From Spirochaetaceae bacterium (GTDB taxonomy: Bacteria > Spirochaetota > Spirochaetia > Treponematales > Breznakiellaceae), in contig JAITHR010000234.1 in assembly GCA_031279895.1 (NCBI GenBank), positions 1-9,844 of the forward strand: a stretch of DNA of 9,844 nt, given 5' to 3'. Shown here in pieces: positions 1 through 6,460 of the stretch. The translations under genes were made by a program, and so were the position numbers. The notes under the pieces were generated by a model. The model did not search any database, had not been told where the DNA came from, and saw only the letters and a program-made list of their open reading frames with translations. Position 1 is the stretch's first letter. Each line of letters begins with the position of its first letter.

Positions 1-81
1 GCTGCGGAAGCGCCGGAGGCCGCGCACGTGTGAGGCGTAGAGGGAAGAGGAAAAAAAAGAAAAGATTTTATCGAATTGCTA

Positions 82-110
82 TTGATAACGAGGGGTCGGG
101 AACCTACAAT
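82..110 (+). promoter_or_regulatory. Orphan sigma-70-like promoter pointing right
   Basis: TTGATA (82-87) and TACAAT (105-110) are separated by exactly 17 bp, each matching its consensus at five of six positions. The surrounding DNA is AT-rich within an otherwise GC-rich window. No credible coding region follows on the plus strand: transcription would start near 117, run through the TTTGTCG repeats and palindromic modules, and then run antisense to argA. It could drive a small RNA, be the remnant of a lost gene's promoter, or be chance. Confidence 0.4.
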
Positions 111-111
111 T

Positions 112-148
112 CGTTTGTCCTTTGTCGTTTGTCGTTTGTCGTTTGTCG
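112..148. repeat. (TTTGTCG)n 7-bp tandem repeat
   Basis: About five consecutive copies of TTTGTCG, the first with a C in place of the final G. They start immediately downstream of the promoter-like sequence, at the position where a transcript would begin. A short unit of this kind can change copy number by replication slippage. Its function is unknown. Confidence 0.85.
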
Positions 149-396
149 AACTCTGCCCTGAGGGGCTCGCCGTTTCACGCATCAAAAACGTTTCATAATC
201 CATCCTCCGGCGGCGGAGGCACAAAAGCTTCCTGCGGAGCGCCCCGAACCGGGCAACGACAGCTTAGCTGCCTCCGGCGGGCGCCCCGAACCACGCTCTG
301 CCCCTTACGCCGCGCCCCGAACCGCCTCCGACGGTTCCATAAGCTTCCTGCCACGCGCTCCGAACCGGGCAACGACCGCTTTGTCGCGCGGGGCGG

Positions 397-422
397 GACG
401 TTTATGGAACCGTCGGAGACGG
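397..422 (-). repeat. Repeat module forming the 3' end of argA
   Basis: Bases 397-416 match 1811-1830 at 19 of 20 positions (gacgNttatggaaccgtcgg). The module contains the argA stop codon (402-404). It also holds hairpin CCGTC-TCC-GACGG (410-422, minus-strand reading), the same stem-loop that begins several ~104-bp units. It therefore replaces the original end of the gene. Confidence 0.75.
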
Positions 423-1733
423 GCAGGCGCGGTCGAGGGTAAGCGCGAGGACTTTGCTTTTGCGGCGGTGGTCGTACTGGCGGCGCTTCGCGTCCGGCAG
501 GCTTTCAAGGGAAGACTCGGTAAAGCCGAGGAACTCAAACCAGTCGTTCGTGCGGGTGGTCAGCACGAACACGCGCTTCAATTCTTCTCTGGCCGCCCGA
601 TCAAGGAGGTATCGCACGAGCCTTCGGCCCAGCCCCATGGCCGTATACGCCGGATCCGTTGCCAGCGCCGCGATTTCGCCCTGTCCAGCACCCCACAGGT
701 GGAGTGCGGCGCAGGCGTGAATCGAGCCGTCAATCTCAAATACCACGTAATCGTCTTTCTTCTCCCGAATCTGCTCCCCGTTCCGGCGCACCAGATTGCC
801 CCGTTGGAAGAGCGGCTCCATAAGGCGCAGCACCGCGGGAATGTCCGCGCTTTTGAGGGGCCGTATGGCTTCGTACTCGTCGGCATACACCATGATTCCG
901 GCGCCCAGGTTGGAGAAAAGCTCCCGCAGCGCGGCGCCCTCTTCCCGTCCGTCGATAATATGCGCCCGCTCGACCCCGGCTTTTACGGCGCGTAGCGCGA
1001 GGGACAGTTCCTCGGCGAAGCGTCCGCCGGTTTCGTTTCCCGCAAGGATGCGTTCCACTTCCGACGGGGTGAGCCGGCCCCCTTCGGGTACGGCGCACCG
1101 GCTGCTTCCGCGTCCGGCGCGGGCCGACAGGATGAACAGTTTTGACGCGCCCAGGGCCGCTGCTGCTGCCAGGGCGATTTCGTCGCTCTGCACGTTATAC
1201 GGCTTTCCCGCGGCGCTCCAGCCGATACACGGGAGTATGGGCGTTATGCCCAGGCGGAGTATGCGCTCGACGGATTCGGTTGCGATGCGGTCAACCGCGC
1301 CGGTGTGTTCCATGTCAACGCCGTCAATCACGCCCATCCCCCTGGCGCGGACGAAGTTTCCGATTACCGCGTCAACCTGATCCCCCGAGAGACCGGTCAT
1401 AAAGCAGGTGGCCGCGTCAAACGCCGCCATCAGCACGAACGGCATGGCGCTTTCCGTGGTGATTCGGGCGGAGAGCGCGAAGCGGGATTCGATACGGTAT
1501 TGGCGCAGCACCGCGTCGATGCGCTCCTTCGCGCCCGGGACGATGACCACTTTGAAGCCGGTTTTCACGAGCAGCGCAAGGTCTTTCATTACATAAGAAA
1601 AACTCGGATCCCTTGTGAGGGGGAAGTCGATCTTGAAGACCATGACGGAGCCCGCGAAGCGGCTCTGATAGTGAAACGCCTCCCGAATCATATCTATTTC
1701 TTTTACCTGTATCTCGTTTTCTTTCTTTTTCAT
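402..1733 (-). CDS. argA: N-acetylglutamate synthase (amino-acid kinase + GNAT)
   Basis: Predicted to catalyse the first committed step of arginine synthesis, acetyl-CoA plus glutamate to N-acetylglutamate, in the cytoplasm. An amino-acid-kinase-like domain fills the N-terminal two thirds (PGAKERID near residue 66, then GNFVRARGMGVIDGVD, HIIDGREEGA and LRELF). A GNAT acetyltransferase domain follows (ADEYEAIRPL, LVRRNGEQI, GLGRRLV, VFVLTTR, WFEFLGF, RRKSKVL). The order and the C-terminal block closely match E. coli ArgA as remembered. The frame stays open to 1934, but residues before 1733 are translated repeats. The ATG at 1733 has AAAGGGA 7 nt upstream and gives 443 residues, the usual family length; an ATG at 1691 is possible. 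The family normally ends near the KVLALTLD block; here nine more residues (RACPSPTVP) and the TAA come from a repeat module. No promoter is evident upstream. Confidence 0.93.
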   Translation of the reverse strand: MKKKENEIQVKEIDMIREAFHYQSRFAGSVMVFKIDFPLTRDPSFSYVMKDLALLVKTGFKVVIVPGAKERIDAVLRQYRIESRFALSARITTESAMPFVLMAAFDAATCFMTGLSGDQVDAVIGNFVRARGMGVIDGVDMEHTGAVDRIATESVERILRLGITPILPCIGWSAAGKPYNVQSDEIALAAAAALGASKLFILSARAGRGSSRCAVPEGGRLTPSEVERILAGNETGGRFAEELSLALRAVKAGVERAHIIDGREEGAALRELFSNLGAGIMVYADEYEAIRPLKSADIPAVLRLMEPLFQRGNLVRRNGEQIREKKDDYVVFEIDGSIHACAALHLWGAGQGEIAALATDPAYTAMGLGRRLVRYLLDRAAREELKRVFVLTTRTNDWFEFLGFTESSLESLPDAKRRQYDHRRKSKVLALTLDRACPSPTVP

Positions 1734-1989
1734 TTCTTTTCCCTTTTTTTCCCTACGCTTCCCGCGCCGCGCCTGTACGCAGTCTGCGACAGCTTTGAGC
1801 CGCGCCACATGACGCTTATGGAACCGTCGGCCCGCCGGCGGCGGGGGGCATAAAATCGTCCTGATACGCGCCTCTAAGCGGTCAGCGACAGCTTTGAGCC
1901 GCGCCGTAGCAGCACTGATTCGCCCAACGGACAAGGTGTTGCACCATTCGGAAACAACAAGCGGCCATGTTTAAAACCGCCGGAGGCAG
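1734..1989. repeat. Repeat cluster between rsgA and argA
   Basis: From left to right this holds a module with GCGACAGCTTTGAGCCGCGCC at about 1786-1806, the 1811-1830 module shared with the end of argA, the palindrome CCGCCGGCGG at 1832-1841, a second copy of the CGACAGCTTTGAGCCGCGCC module at about 1885-1905, and a ~104-bp family unit in minus orientation (about 1897-1989). A minus-strand frame is open through the whole stretch and would extend ArgA by 67 residues. That extension is repeat translation and is not annotated as coding. Confidence 0.75.
1973..1989 (-). terminator. Hairpin plus T-run directly after rsgA
   Basis: On the minus strand the rsgA TAG is followed with no gap by CTGCC-TCC-GGCGG and then TTTT. 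The stem has four Watson-Crick pairs and one pair that is G-U in RNA. This is the repeat-family hairpin placed where an intrinsic terminator would sit. The stem and the T-run are short, so termination strength is uncertain. Confidence 0.35.
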
Positions 1990-3006
1990 CTAGTCTGTCT
2001 CCGTCCGCTTTGAGGCGCTGTGCGGGAAGCTTTTATGCCTCCCGCCGCCGGCGGGCCGGAGGCGGTCCAGCTCCTCCCTTATTCTGAGAAAGCTCTCGTA
2101 CCGGTCCGGGTGGATAGCCCCTGCCGCAACCGCCTCCATGATTTTGCACCCCGCCTCGGTTTTATGGGAGCAGGAGACCCCGTAGGCGCATTTCCCCGCA
2201 AGCGGGGCGAACTCCCGCATATACCCGATAAGGTCAGCTGGCGCCGCGCCGTCCGGCACGAAACGCCGGATGCCCGGGGTATCGATGATAAACGTCCGGC
2301 CCGCGCCTTGTGTCTCCACTTCCAGAGCCGAGGCCAGGGTGGTGGTGTGGGCGCCCCGATCGTATTTCGCGTTGACCGCTCCGATCCGAACGTCCTGGTC
2401 CGGCAGGAGATACTTCACGAGACTGGACTTGCCCACGCCGGACTGCCCCACCAGCACGGAAAAGCGGTTTTCAAGCGCCCGTCGCAACTCGTCCATGCCC
2501 GCGCCGGTGCGGGCGGACACGGAAATCACCGGATAGCCGATGCGCCTGAAATCCGAAAGCCGCTCTTCCACGTCCGGGTCCTCCGGCTGAATATCCCGCT
2601 TGTTGCACACGATAAGCTGCGGAATACCGGCGATCTCTCCCTGGATAAGGAGGCGGTCGAGAAAACGGGGGCGGAAAGGCGGCGACGACGGGGCGGTAAC
2701 GCAGAGGATCCGGTCGACATTGGCGGCAATGACCTGTGCCGACGCGGAACGGCGGACCCCCAGGGCCTTCTGGTTGAGGCGGGTAAGCGCGTTCCGCCGG
2801 GGTTCCATGTCCAGAATAACGCCGCGCTCCGGGTCTTTGGGGTCCGGCTCGAAGACAACCCGATCCCCCGGTGCCAGGGGGTTGTAGTACCTTTCAACCC
2901 CTTTGAGCACCTTGCCCTTGAGCCGGCATTCCACCTGCCCGCGCCCCGTGCCGTCCGGCCTCACGGTGAAGATATTCCATGAACCCCGCATCACCGTTCC
3001 CCGCAT
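1990..3006 (-). CDS. rsgA: Small-subunit ribosome biogenesis GTPase RsgA
   Basis: A circularly permuted GTPase that acts late in 30S maturation. An OB-fold-like N-terminus (about 1-70) precedes the GTPase domain with motifs in permuted order: G4 NKRD (135-138), G1 GQSGVGKS (187-194), a G2-like HTTT (220-223) and G3 DTPG (242-245). A zinc site follows, C273-x5-C279-x-H281-x5-C287. The length of 338 is normal. The ATG at 3006 is chosen because GGAGG lies 7 nt upstream; Met6 (2991) is a weaker alternative. That GGAGG belongs to a repeat hairpin. Residues about 316-326 (LRPAGGGRHKS) are encoded by a copy of the CCGCCGGCGG repeat module, so the tail has been altered by a repeat while the catalytic and zinc parts are intact. 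A repeat cluster separates it from the upstream GH18 gene, and no promoter is visible. Confidence 0.97.
   Translation of the reverse strand: MRGTVMRGSWNIFTVRPDGTGRGQVECRLKGKVLKGVERYYNPLAPGDRVVFEPDPKDPERGVILDMEPRRNALTRLNQKALGVRRSASAQVIAANVDRILCVTAPSSPPFRPRFLDRLLIQGEIAGIPQLIVCNKRDIQPEDPDVEERLSDFRRIGYPVISVSARTGAGMDELRRALENRFSVLVGQSGVGKSSLVKYLLPDQDVRIGAVNAKYDRGAHTTTLASALEVETQGAGRTFIIDTPGIRRFVPDGAAPADLIGYMREFAPLAGKCAYGVSCSHKTEAGCKIMEAVAAGAIHPDRYESFLRIREELDRLRPAGGGRHKSFPHSASKRTETD
2031..2061. repeat. CCGCCGGCGG palindromic module inside rsgA
   Basis: Contains AAGCTTTTATGCCTCC followed by the perfect palindrome CCGCCGGCGG (2045-2054) and GGC. Closely similar arrangements occur at about 3227-3254 and 6423-6452, and in reverse orientation at about 1828-1855. 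In rsgA it is read in frame as part of the C-terminus, whereas the other copies are intergenic. Confidence 0.7.
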
Positions 3007-3010
3007 AACT

Positions 3011-3023
3011 CAGCCTCCGGCTG
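3011..3023 (-). promoter_or_regulatory. Repeat-derived hairpin carrying the rsgA Shine-Dalgarno
   Basis: Read on the minus strand this is CAGCC-GGA-GGCTG, a 5-bp stem with a GGA loop, followed by AGTT and the rsgA ATG. The GGAGG ribosome-binding sequence (3014-3018) is made of the loop and the first two bases of the 3' stem. Folding would partly hide it. The same 13 bp is the conserved head of the ~104-bp repeat family. Confidence 0.6.
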
Positions 3024-3298
3024 TTTCAAACAAGGCCGCCTGTTGTTTCCGAACGGTGCAACACCCTGTCCGGTGAGCGGGCCGGCTGCTGCCCAGGCGC
3101 GGCTACGCTTCGCGCCGTCTCCGACGGTTTTAAACGGCTTCATGCGCCCCGCCCCGAACAACGATCGTCCGCTTACCGCGCCGCGCCCTAAACTGTCTGC
3201 GCCGGCTTTGAGCCGCTCCGCAGGACGCTTTTGTGCCACCCGCCGCCGGCGGGCAGCTCCGCAGGACGTTTTTGTGCCTCCGTCGCCGGCGGTACATT
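3011..3298. repeat. Repeat cluster between the GH18 gene and rsgA
   Basis: A full ~104-bp family unit in plus orientation runs from hairpin CAGCC-TCC-GGCTG (3011-3023) to the next hairpin, CCGTC-TCC-GACGG (3115-3127), giving a period of exactly 104 bp. Beyond this lies a module with GCGCCGGCTTTGAGCCGC, related to the modules upstream of argA, then the hairpin CCCGCC-GCC-GGCGGG (3239-3253). A degraded copy of that last module follows, ending near the GH18 stop codon. No gene or promoter was found. Confidence 0.8.
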
Positions 3299-4390
3299 TC
3301 ACGTACCCTCCTTATGCTGTTCCTGTTCCGAAAGTTTCATCCGTTTCCAGACGGTCGGGCTTTCCTGCCCCACCCGCCAGAACCCGACGGCCCGCACCCC
3401 CAGAGCGCGGTACATTTCCATACGCGCCGAAAGGGAATAGTCGTCTTCATAGTACACCGTGGCGATAACCGGCGCCTGATAGGTAAAGGTGGGGATGCCG
3501 CCCCTGACCCTTCTCACGGCCCCGACCTTCCGCTCTTCCCTTATGCGCCGGACGGTCGGGTAAATATACGCCTGATTAGGGTTCCAGTTTCCCCAGCTCC
3601 TGCCGTAAAAGGGTAGTCCCATGATGAGTTTCTCCGGCCCCACGGTCTTAAGCGCGTAGGCCGCCACGTTTTCGCACCACCCCGTCGAGGCGATAGGCCC
3701 CGGGGCGCTGGTTGACCAATGCTCGTCATAGGCCATGACCAGTATCCGGTCAACCATGCCCTTGATCTTCCGGTAATCATACACGTCGTTCTCCAGAGTC
3801 CGCATACGGGCGCTCAACGCCACGGTAAACCATTTCTCCGGCGGCAGCCCGTTTCGCAGTTCCCGCAGAAAAGACCGGAAACTCTCCCCGTCCCGCCGCG
3901 GCACGTTCTCAAAATCAATCTGAAGCCCGTCAAAGGGACGCGCCGCCTCCAGTATGGCCGCCGCAAGGCGCCGGCGCACCGGAGTCCCCTCCATAAGCGC
4001 GAAGTGGCTCAGCGCCTGGCCGTTACACGCCACCACAAGGTGCAGCCTGCCGGAAAAGCCGTCAATCCGCGCCTTCTTCGGAACCCCCTCAAGCTCCCCG
4101 TAGATATTCACCTCCGCGCCGAAGTACCCGATGTCCGAAAGGGGAAACTCCTTCTTGTAAAACCGCTCCCTGCCGTCGATTACATACCCCCAGATTTCCC
4201 GAAACACCGATACCGGCAGGTCCGCGTCCTCCGGGGAAGCGTAATCCGAAGGAGAAAGGGATCCCCGCGCCTCCGGCGCCGGCGCGAGGAAGTCCGGCGC
4301 CTGGTCCTCGAACGCCGCGTCGTACCGGAGTCTTGAAACCGCGGGCATACACACGCACCAGAGGAGAAGGCAGAGGCGCTTCAGTTTCAT
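3299..4390 (-). CDS. Secreted GH18-family glycosidase (YaaH/chitinase-like)
   Basis: A 363-residue protein with a hydrophobic N-terminus (about 4-19) that looks like an export signal. The cysteines at 7, 12 and 14 leave lipoprotein processing possible under a relaxed spirochaete lipobox. The TIM-barrel signature is D154-G-L-Q-I-D159-F-E161, the DGxxxDxE form, with E161 as the likely catalytic acid and both motif aspartates present. Further GH18 landmarks are VMAYDEHW (218-225), KLIMGLPFYGRSW (254-266) and the C-terminal GVRAVGFWRVGQE (331-343). It probably hydrolyses beta-1,4-linked amino sugars in the periplasm or outside the cell, such as peptidoglycan-type or chitin-like glycans; the substrate is not determined. 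It starts 3 nt after the MscS-like stop and has no strong ribosome-binding site of its own, so translational coupling is likely. Confidence 0.9.
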   Translation of the reverse strand: MKLKRLCLLLWCVCMPAVSRLRYDAAFEDQAPDFLAPAPEARGSLSPSDYASPEDADLPVSVFREIWGYVIDGRERFYKKEFPLSDIGYFGAEVNIYGELEGVPKKARIDGFSGRLHLVVACNGQALSHFALMEGTPVRRRLAAAILEAARPFDGLQIDFENVPRRDGESFRSFLRELRNGLPPEKWFTVALSARMRTLENDVYDYRKIKGMVDRILVMAYDEHWSTSAPGPIASTGWCENVAAYALKTVGPEKLIMGLPFYGRSWGNWNPNQAYIYPTVRRIREERKVGAVRRVRGGIPTFTYQAPVIATVYYEDDYSLSARMEMYRALGVRAVGFWRVGQESPTVWKRMKLSEQEQHKEGT

Positions 4391-4393
4391 GGC

Positions 4394-5752
4394 CTACGGC
4401 TTTGCCGCGCCCGGGGGCAGGCTGACTTCGTAATAGTGCGGCGCCGTAAGGCCGATATTCGCCGCGGCGAATTCGTCCTGAATGTTCTGGTACAGGTCGG
4501 AATAAATCGCCAGTATCTTGCCTATCTCTTTGGTATAGGCGTTTATCTCGTAGCGGCAGTAAAAGTCGTCCAGCGCGGTCTGAAGCACGAAAGGCTTGGG
4601 GGATTCCAGAATATAGGTGGTCTTCTTTGCCGCGGCGATAAGGATCTCGTGGACAGTGCGCCAGGGGATCGCGTAGCCCATGGTAACTTCCGCGTAGATA
4701 ATAAGGCCGTCCTCCTTTTCGCCGGAGGAGTAGTTAAAATTGATGATGCTCGAGGTCAGAATGGTCTGGTTGGGGAACGTAACGTACTCGTTTTTCGTGG
4801 TTCTAAGGCGCGTAACCGTGGCGGACTTCTCCACCACATACCCGATTATATCGTTTATCTTAATCCGGTCCCCTATCTTGAAGGGACGCATATAGGTAAT
4901 GACCACGCCGGCCACGAGGTTCCCGATGGCCGAACTGGAGCCTAAGGAAAAGATGATGCCCACAAACACCGAAACCCCCTGGAACACGGCGGAGTCCGAG
5001 CCGGGAAGGTACGGGTAGATGACGATGACCGTGAAGGCGTACAGGAGAAAGCGCAGGATGTTGAAAGTGGGACGCGCCCAGTCAGGATAAAACCCCGGAA
5101 TAACCAGTTTCCCCCGCTCTATCTGGTCGGAGAAAAAGCGGATGGACCGGATGGCGTACCGCGCCATAACCACGATGACAATAATCGTAATGAGGTTGGG
5201 GATGTATTTGACAAGGGAGACGGCGGTGTTCTGGAGGGGGTCGAGGATGTAGCCCAAAAGCGTGGACGCCAGGTTCTTCGTAGGCTCGAAAAGCCCGAAG
5301 ATGAGCGGCAGCGCGAGGTAGATCTGGAAAGCGATGACCACGTACCGTAAAATCCGTATCAGGAAGTAGGCCATATTCAGGATCTGGCGGGTTTCGAGGA
5401 TGCGGTATTTCTTAATGGTGAGCGGCTTGAGGCACTTGTTCCCGTACTGCGTAACCTTTCCCTTGAGTTTCTCGAAAAGGTGGCCGGAGAACCGGATGAT
5501 AAGCCCCTGCATGATGACGATGGCAACGGCGATTCCTATGCGGACAAAGATATTGAAATCCATAAAATCAAGGTCAAACCCCTTCTCCAGTATAGTTTCC
5601 AGATGTTTTTCCTCGCGTACCGGCGCTTCGAGCGGATCCGGCGGAGCTGGCGGGAGCGGTTCCGAAACCGGCGTTTCCGAATTTTCCTGCGCCCCAAGGC
5701 GCGGCAGGGCCAGAAGCGCCGCCAAAAAAGACAGTGCGCGGTAAAAAGACAT
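4394..5752 (-). CDS. MscS-family mechanosensitive ion channel
   Basis: Predicted inner-membrane channel that opens under membrane tension and relieves osmotic stress. With the start at 5752 it has 452 residues. It begins with a signal-like segment (MSFYRALSFLAALLALPRLG, then AQE) and a proline/acid-rich linker. Hydrophobic helices follow at about 68-87, 130-155, 184-201 and 233-249. The pore-lining helix and MscS signature come next (GVSVFVGIIFSLGSSSAIGN at about 259-278, then MRPFKIGDRIKI), followed by the cytoplasmic beta domain with FPNQTILTSSIINF. The extra helices make it an extended MscS type rather than minimal MscS. An ATG at 5806 is in frame, but 5752 has GAGG 6 nt upstream and gives the signal-like N-terminus. 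It is probably co-transcribed with the GH18 gene, which suggests cell-envelope maintenance. Confidence 0.95.
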   Translation of the reverse strand: MSFYRALSFLAALLALPRLGAQENSETPVSEPLPPAPPDPLEAPVREEKHLETILEKGFDLDFMDFNIFVRIGIAVAIVIMQGLIIRFSGHLFEKLKGKVTQYGNKCLKPLTIKKYRILETRQILNMAYFLIRILRYVVIAFQIYLALPLIFGLFEPTKNLASTLLGYILDPLQNTAVSLVKYIPNLITIIVIVVMARYAIRSIRFFSDQIERGKLVIPGFYPDWARPTFNILRFLLYAFTVIVIYPYLPGSDSAVFQGVSVFVGIIFSLGSSSAIGNLVAGVVITYMRPFKIGDRIKINDIIGYVVEKSATVTRLRTTKNEYVTFPNQTILTSSIINFNYSSGEKEDGLIIYAEVTMGYAIPWRTVHEILIAAAKKTTYILESPKPFVLQTALDDFYCRYEINAYTKEIGKILAIYSDLYQNIQDEFAAANIGLTAPHYYEVSLPPGAAKP

Positions 5753-5758
5753 ACGGTA

Positions 5759-5763
5759 CCTCA
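5759..5763 (-). promoter_or_regulatory. Ribosome-binding site of the MscS-family gene
   Basis: TGAGG lies 6 nt upstream of the ATG at 5752. The in-frame ATGs at 5773 and 5806 have no comparable purine motif upstream, so this site decides the start. Confidence 0.6.
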
Positions 5764-5814
5764 CATTTTTCATAATTTTTTTATACTTAAAACAATTTTT
5801 ATACATACACCATC

Positions 5815-5843
5815 AGTATAACCGAAAAAAACCGACAAAACAA
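5815..5843 (-). promoter_or_regulatory. Candidate promoter of the MscS-GH18 operon
   Basis: On the minus strand TTGTTT (5838-5843) and TATACT (5815-5820) are 17 bp apart, in an AT-rich patch between the repeat island and the gene. The -10 matches at five of six positions; the -35 matches only at TTG. Transcription would start near 5808, leaving a leader of about 55 nt. Confidence 0.4.
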
Positions 5844-5870
5844 CCGTCTCCGCCGGCTTCAGCATGGCCG

Positions 5871-5985
5871 CAGCCGGCGGCTGTTTTAAACAAGGCCGCC
5901 TGTTGTTTCTTAATGGTGCAACACCGTGTCCGGTTAGCAAGTCAGTGCTGTTAAGGCGCGGCTACGCCCGCGCAGCCTCCGACGG
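5871..5985 (+). repeat. ~104-bp hairpin repeat unit, plus orientation
   Basis: Begins with the head hairpin variant CAGCC-GGC-GGCTG (5871-5883) followed by TTTT. It continues with GGCCGCCTGTTGTTTC, then GGTGCAACACC, GTGTCCGGTTAGC and GGCGCGGCTACGC. It reaches the next head at 5973 after 102 bp. It is diverged from the copies at 3011 and 9313 but keeps the block order. Confidence 0.8.
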
Positions 5986-6082
5986 TTTGGAAGCAGTGCG
6001 TTGTTGTGCGTAGTAAGGGGCGTAGCGCTGTTCGGGGCGCGGCGCAGGAAGCCATTTAAAACAGCCGGAGGCTGCGGGGGGT

Positions 6083-6104
6083 CTGGGGGTACCGGGTCCC
6101 CCAG
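6083..6104. other. Strong GC hairpin
   Basis: CTGGGGG (6083-6089) and CCCCCAG (6098-6104) form a perfect 7-bp inverted repeat with an 8-nt loop. G-runs flank it on the left (GGGGGG at about 6076-6081) and right. No T-run follows on either strand, so it does not look like a standard intrinsic terminator. Confidence 0.6.
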
Positions 6105-6130
6105 CCGCCGGGGGCAGCCGGTCTGTCGCC

Positions 6131-6403
6131 GCCCGCACTTTGGGGACACGGCGCCGCGCCTCACGGGTGCAAGCCCGCGTTTTGGCGGGACGTATTTTCG
6201 TGACGGAAGGACGCATTTCCGTGACGGAATTACGGAATTCCAGAACGGAATTCCCTGCCTCCAAAGCGGGGAGTTGTGGTGCCGAAGCGGGGAGTTGTGT
6301 GTATGAAGAGGGGAGTTGTGTGTCTGAAGCGCGGAGTTGTGTGTCTGAAGCGGGAAGGCGTGGCGCCGAAGCGGGACGGCGTGGAAGTAAGCGGACTGAA
6401 TAG
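6131..6403. repeat. Degenerate 21-bp-period tandem array
   Basis: Thirteen units of 21 bp can be laid out in one unbroken phase. The clearest units start at 6194 and 6215 (core TTCCGTGACGGAA) and at 6278, 6299, 6320 and 6341 (core GAAGCGGGGAGTTGT and variants). Unit sequence drifts along the array while the length stays at 21. Read on the plus strand in the 6131 phase it gives heptapeptides such as VSEARSC, VSEAGRR and GAEAGRR, ending in KRTE and a TAG that is the last three bases of the last unit. Minus-strand frames are also open, so coding cannot be assigned. Confidence 0.7.
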
Positions 6404-6460
6404 CGTTGAGGCGCGTGGCGGGAAGCTTATGTGCCACCCGCCGCCGGCGGGCGGAGGCTG

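Larger units (their letters stand above)
1..401. repeat. Repeat-rich region downstream of argA, no supported gene
   Basis: No convincing CDS was found. The region holds a purine-rich tract (about 38-65), a plus-strand promoter-like sequence (82-110), a 7-bp tandem repeat (about 112-148) and a mosaic of GC-rich palindromic modules. One perfect hairpin is CCTCCG-GCGG-CGGAGG at 204-219. A second imperfect one is at 322-334 (CCGCC-TCC-GACGG). The phrase CCCGAACCGGGCAACGAC recurs around 243-260 and 359-376. Open frames across this stretch consist of translated repeats and have no family resemblance. Confidence 0.7.

Noticed and set aside
1..33. 3' end of a plus-strand gene (frame 1 reads AAEAPEAAHV then TGA)
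   Set aside because: Ten codons at the window edge are too few to support a call, and similar GC-rich frames occur in the repeats. Sequence to the left would settle it.
122..442. Plus-strand 106-residue open frame
   Set aside because: It is composed of translated repeat modules, overlaps the end of argA antisense and has no ribosome-binding site.
1734..1934. In-frame N-terminal extension of ArgA to an ATG at 1934
   Set aside because: The 67 extra residues are translations of repeat modules, one of them duplicated. The start at 1733 has a ribosome-binding site and gives the normal family length.
2020..2982. Long plus-strand open frame of 320 residues
   Set aside because: It is an antisense shadow of rsgA, which has all its GTPase and zinc motifs. 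High GC leaves the opposite frame open.
6140..6403. Diversity-generating retroelement variable region
   Set aside because: The heptad drift is suggestive, but there is no reverse transcriptase, no template/variable pair and no adenine-specific pattern.
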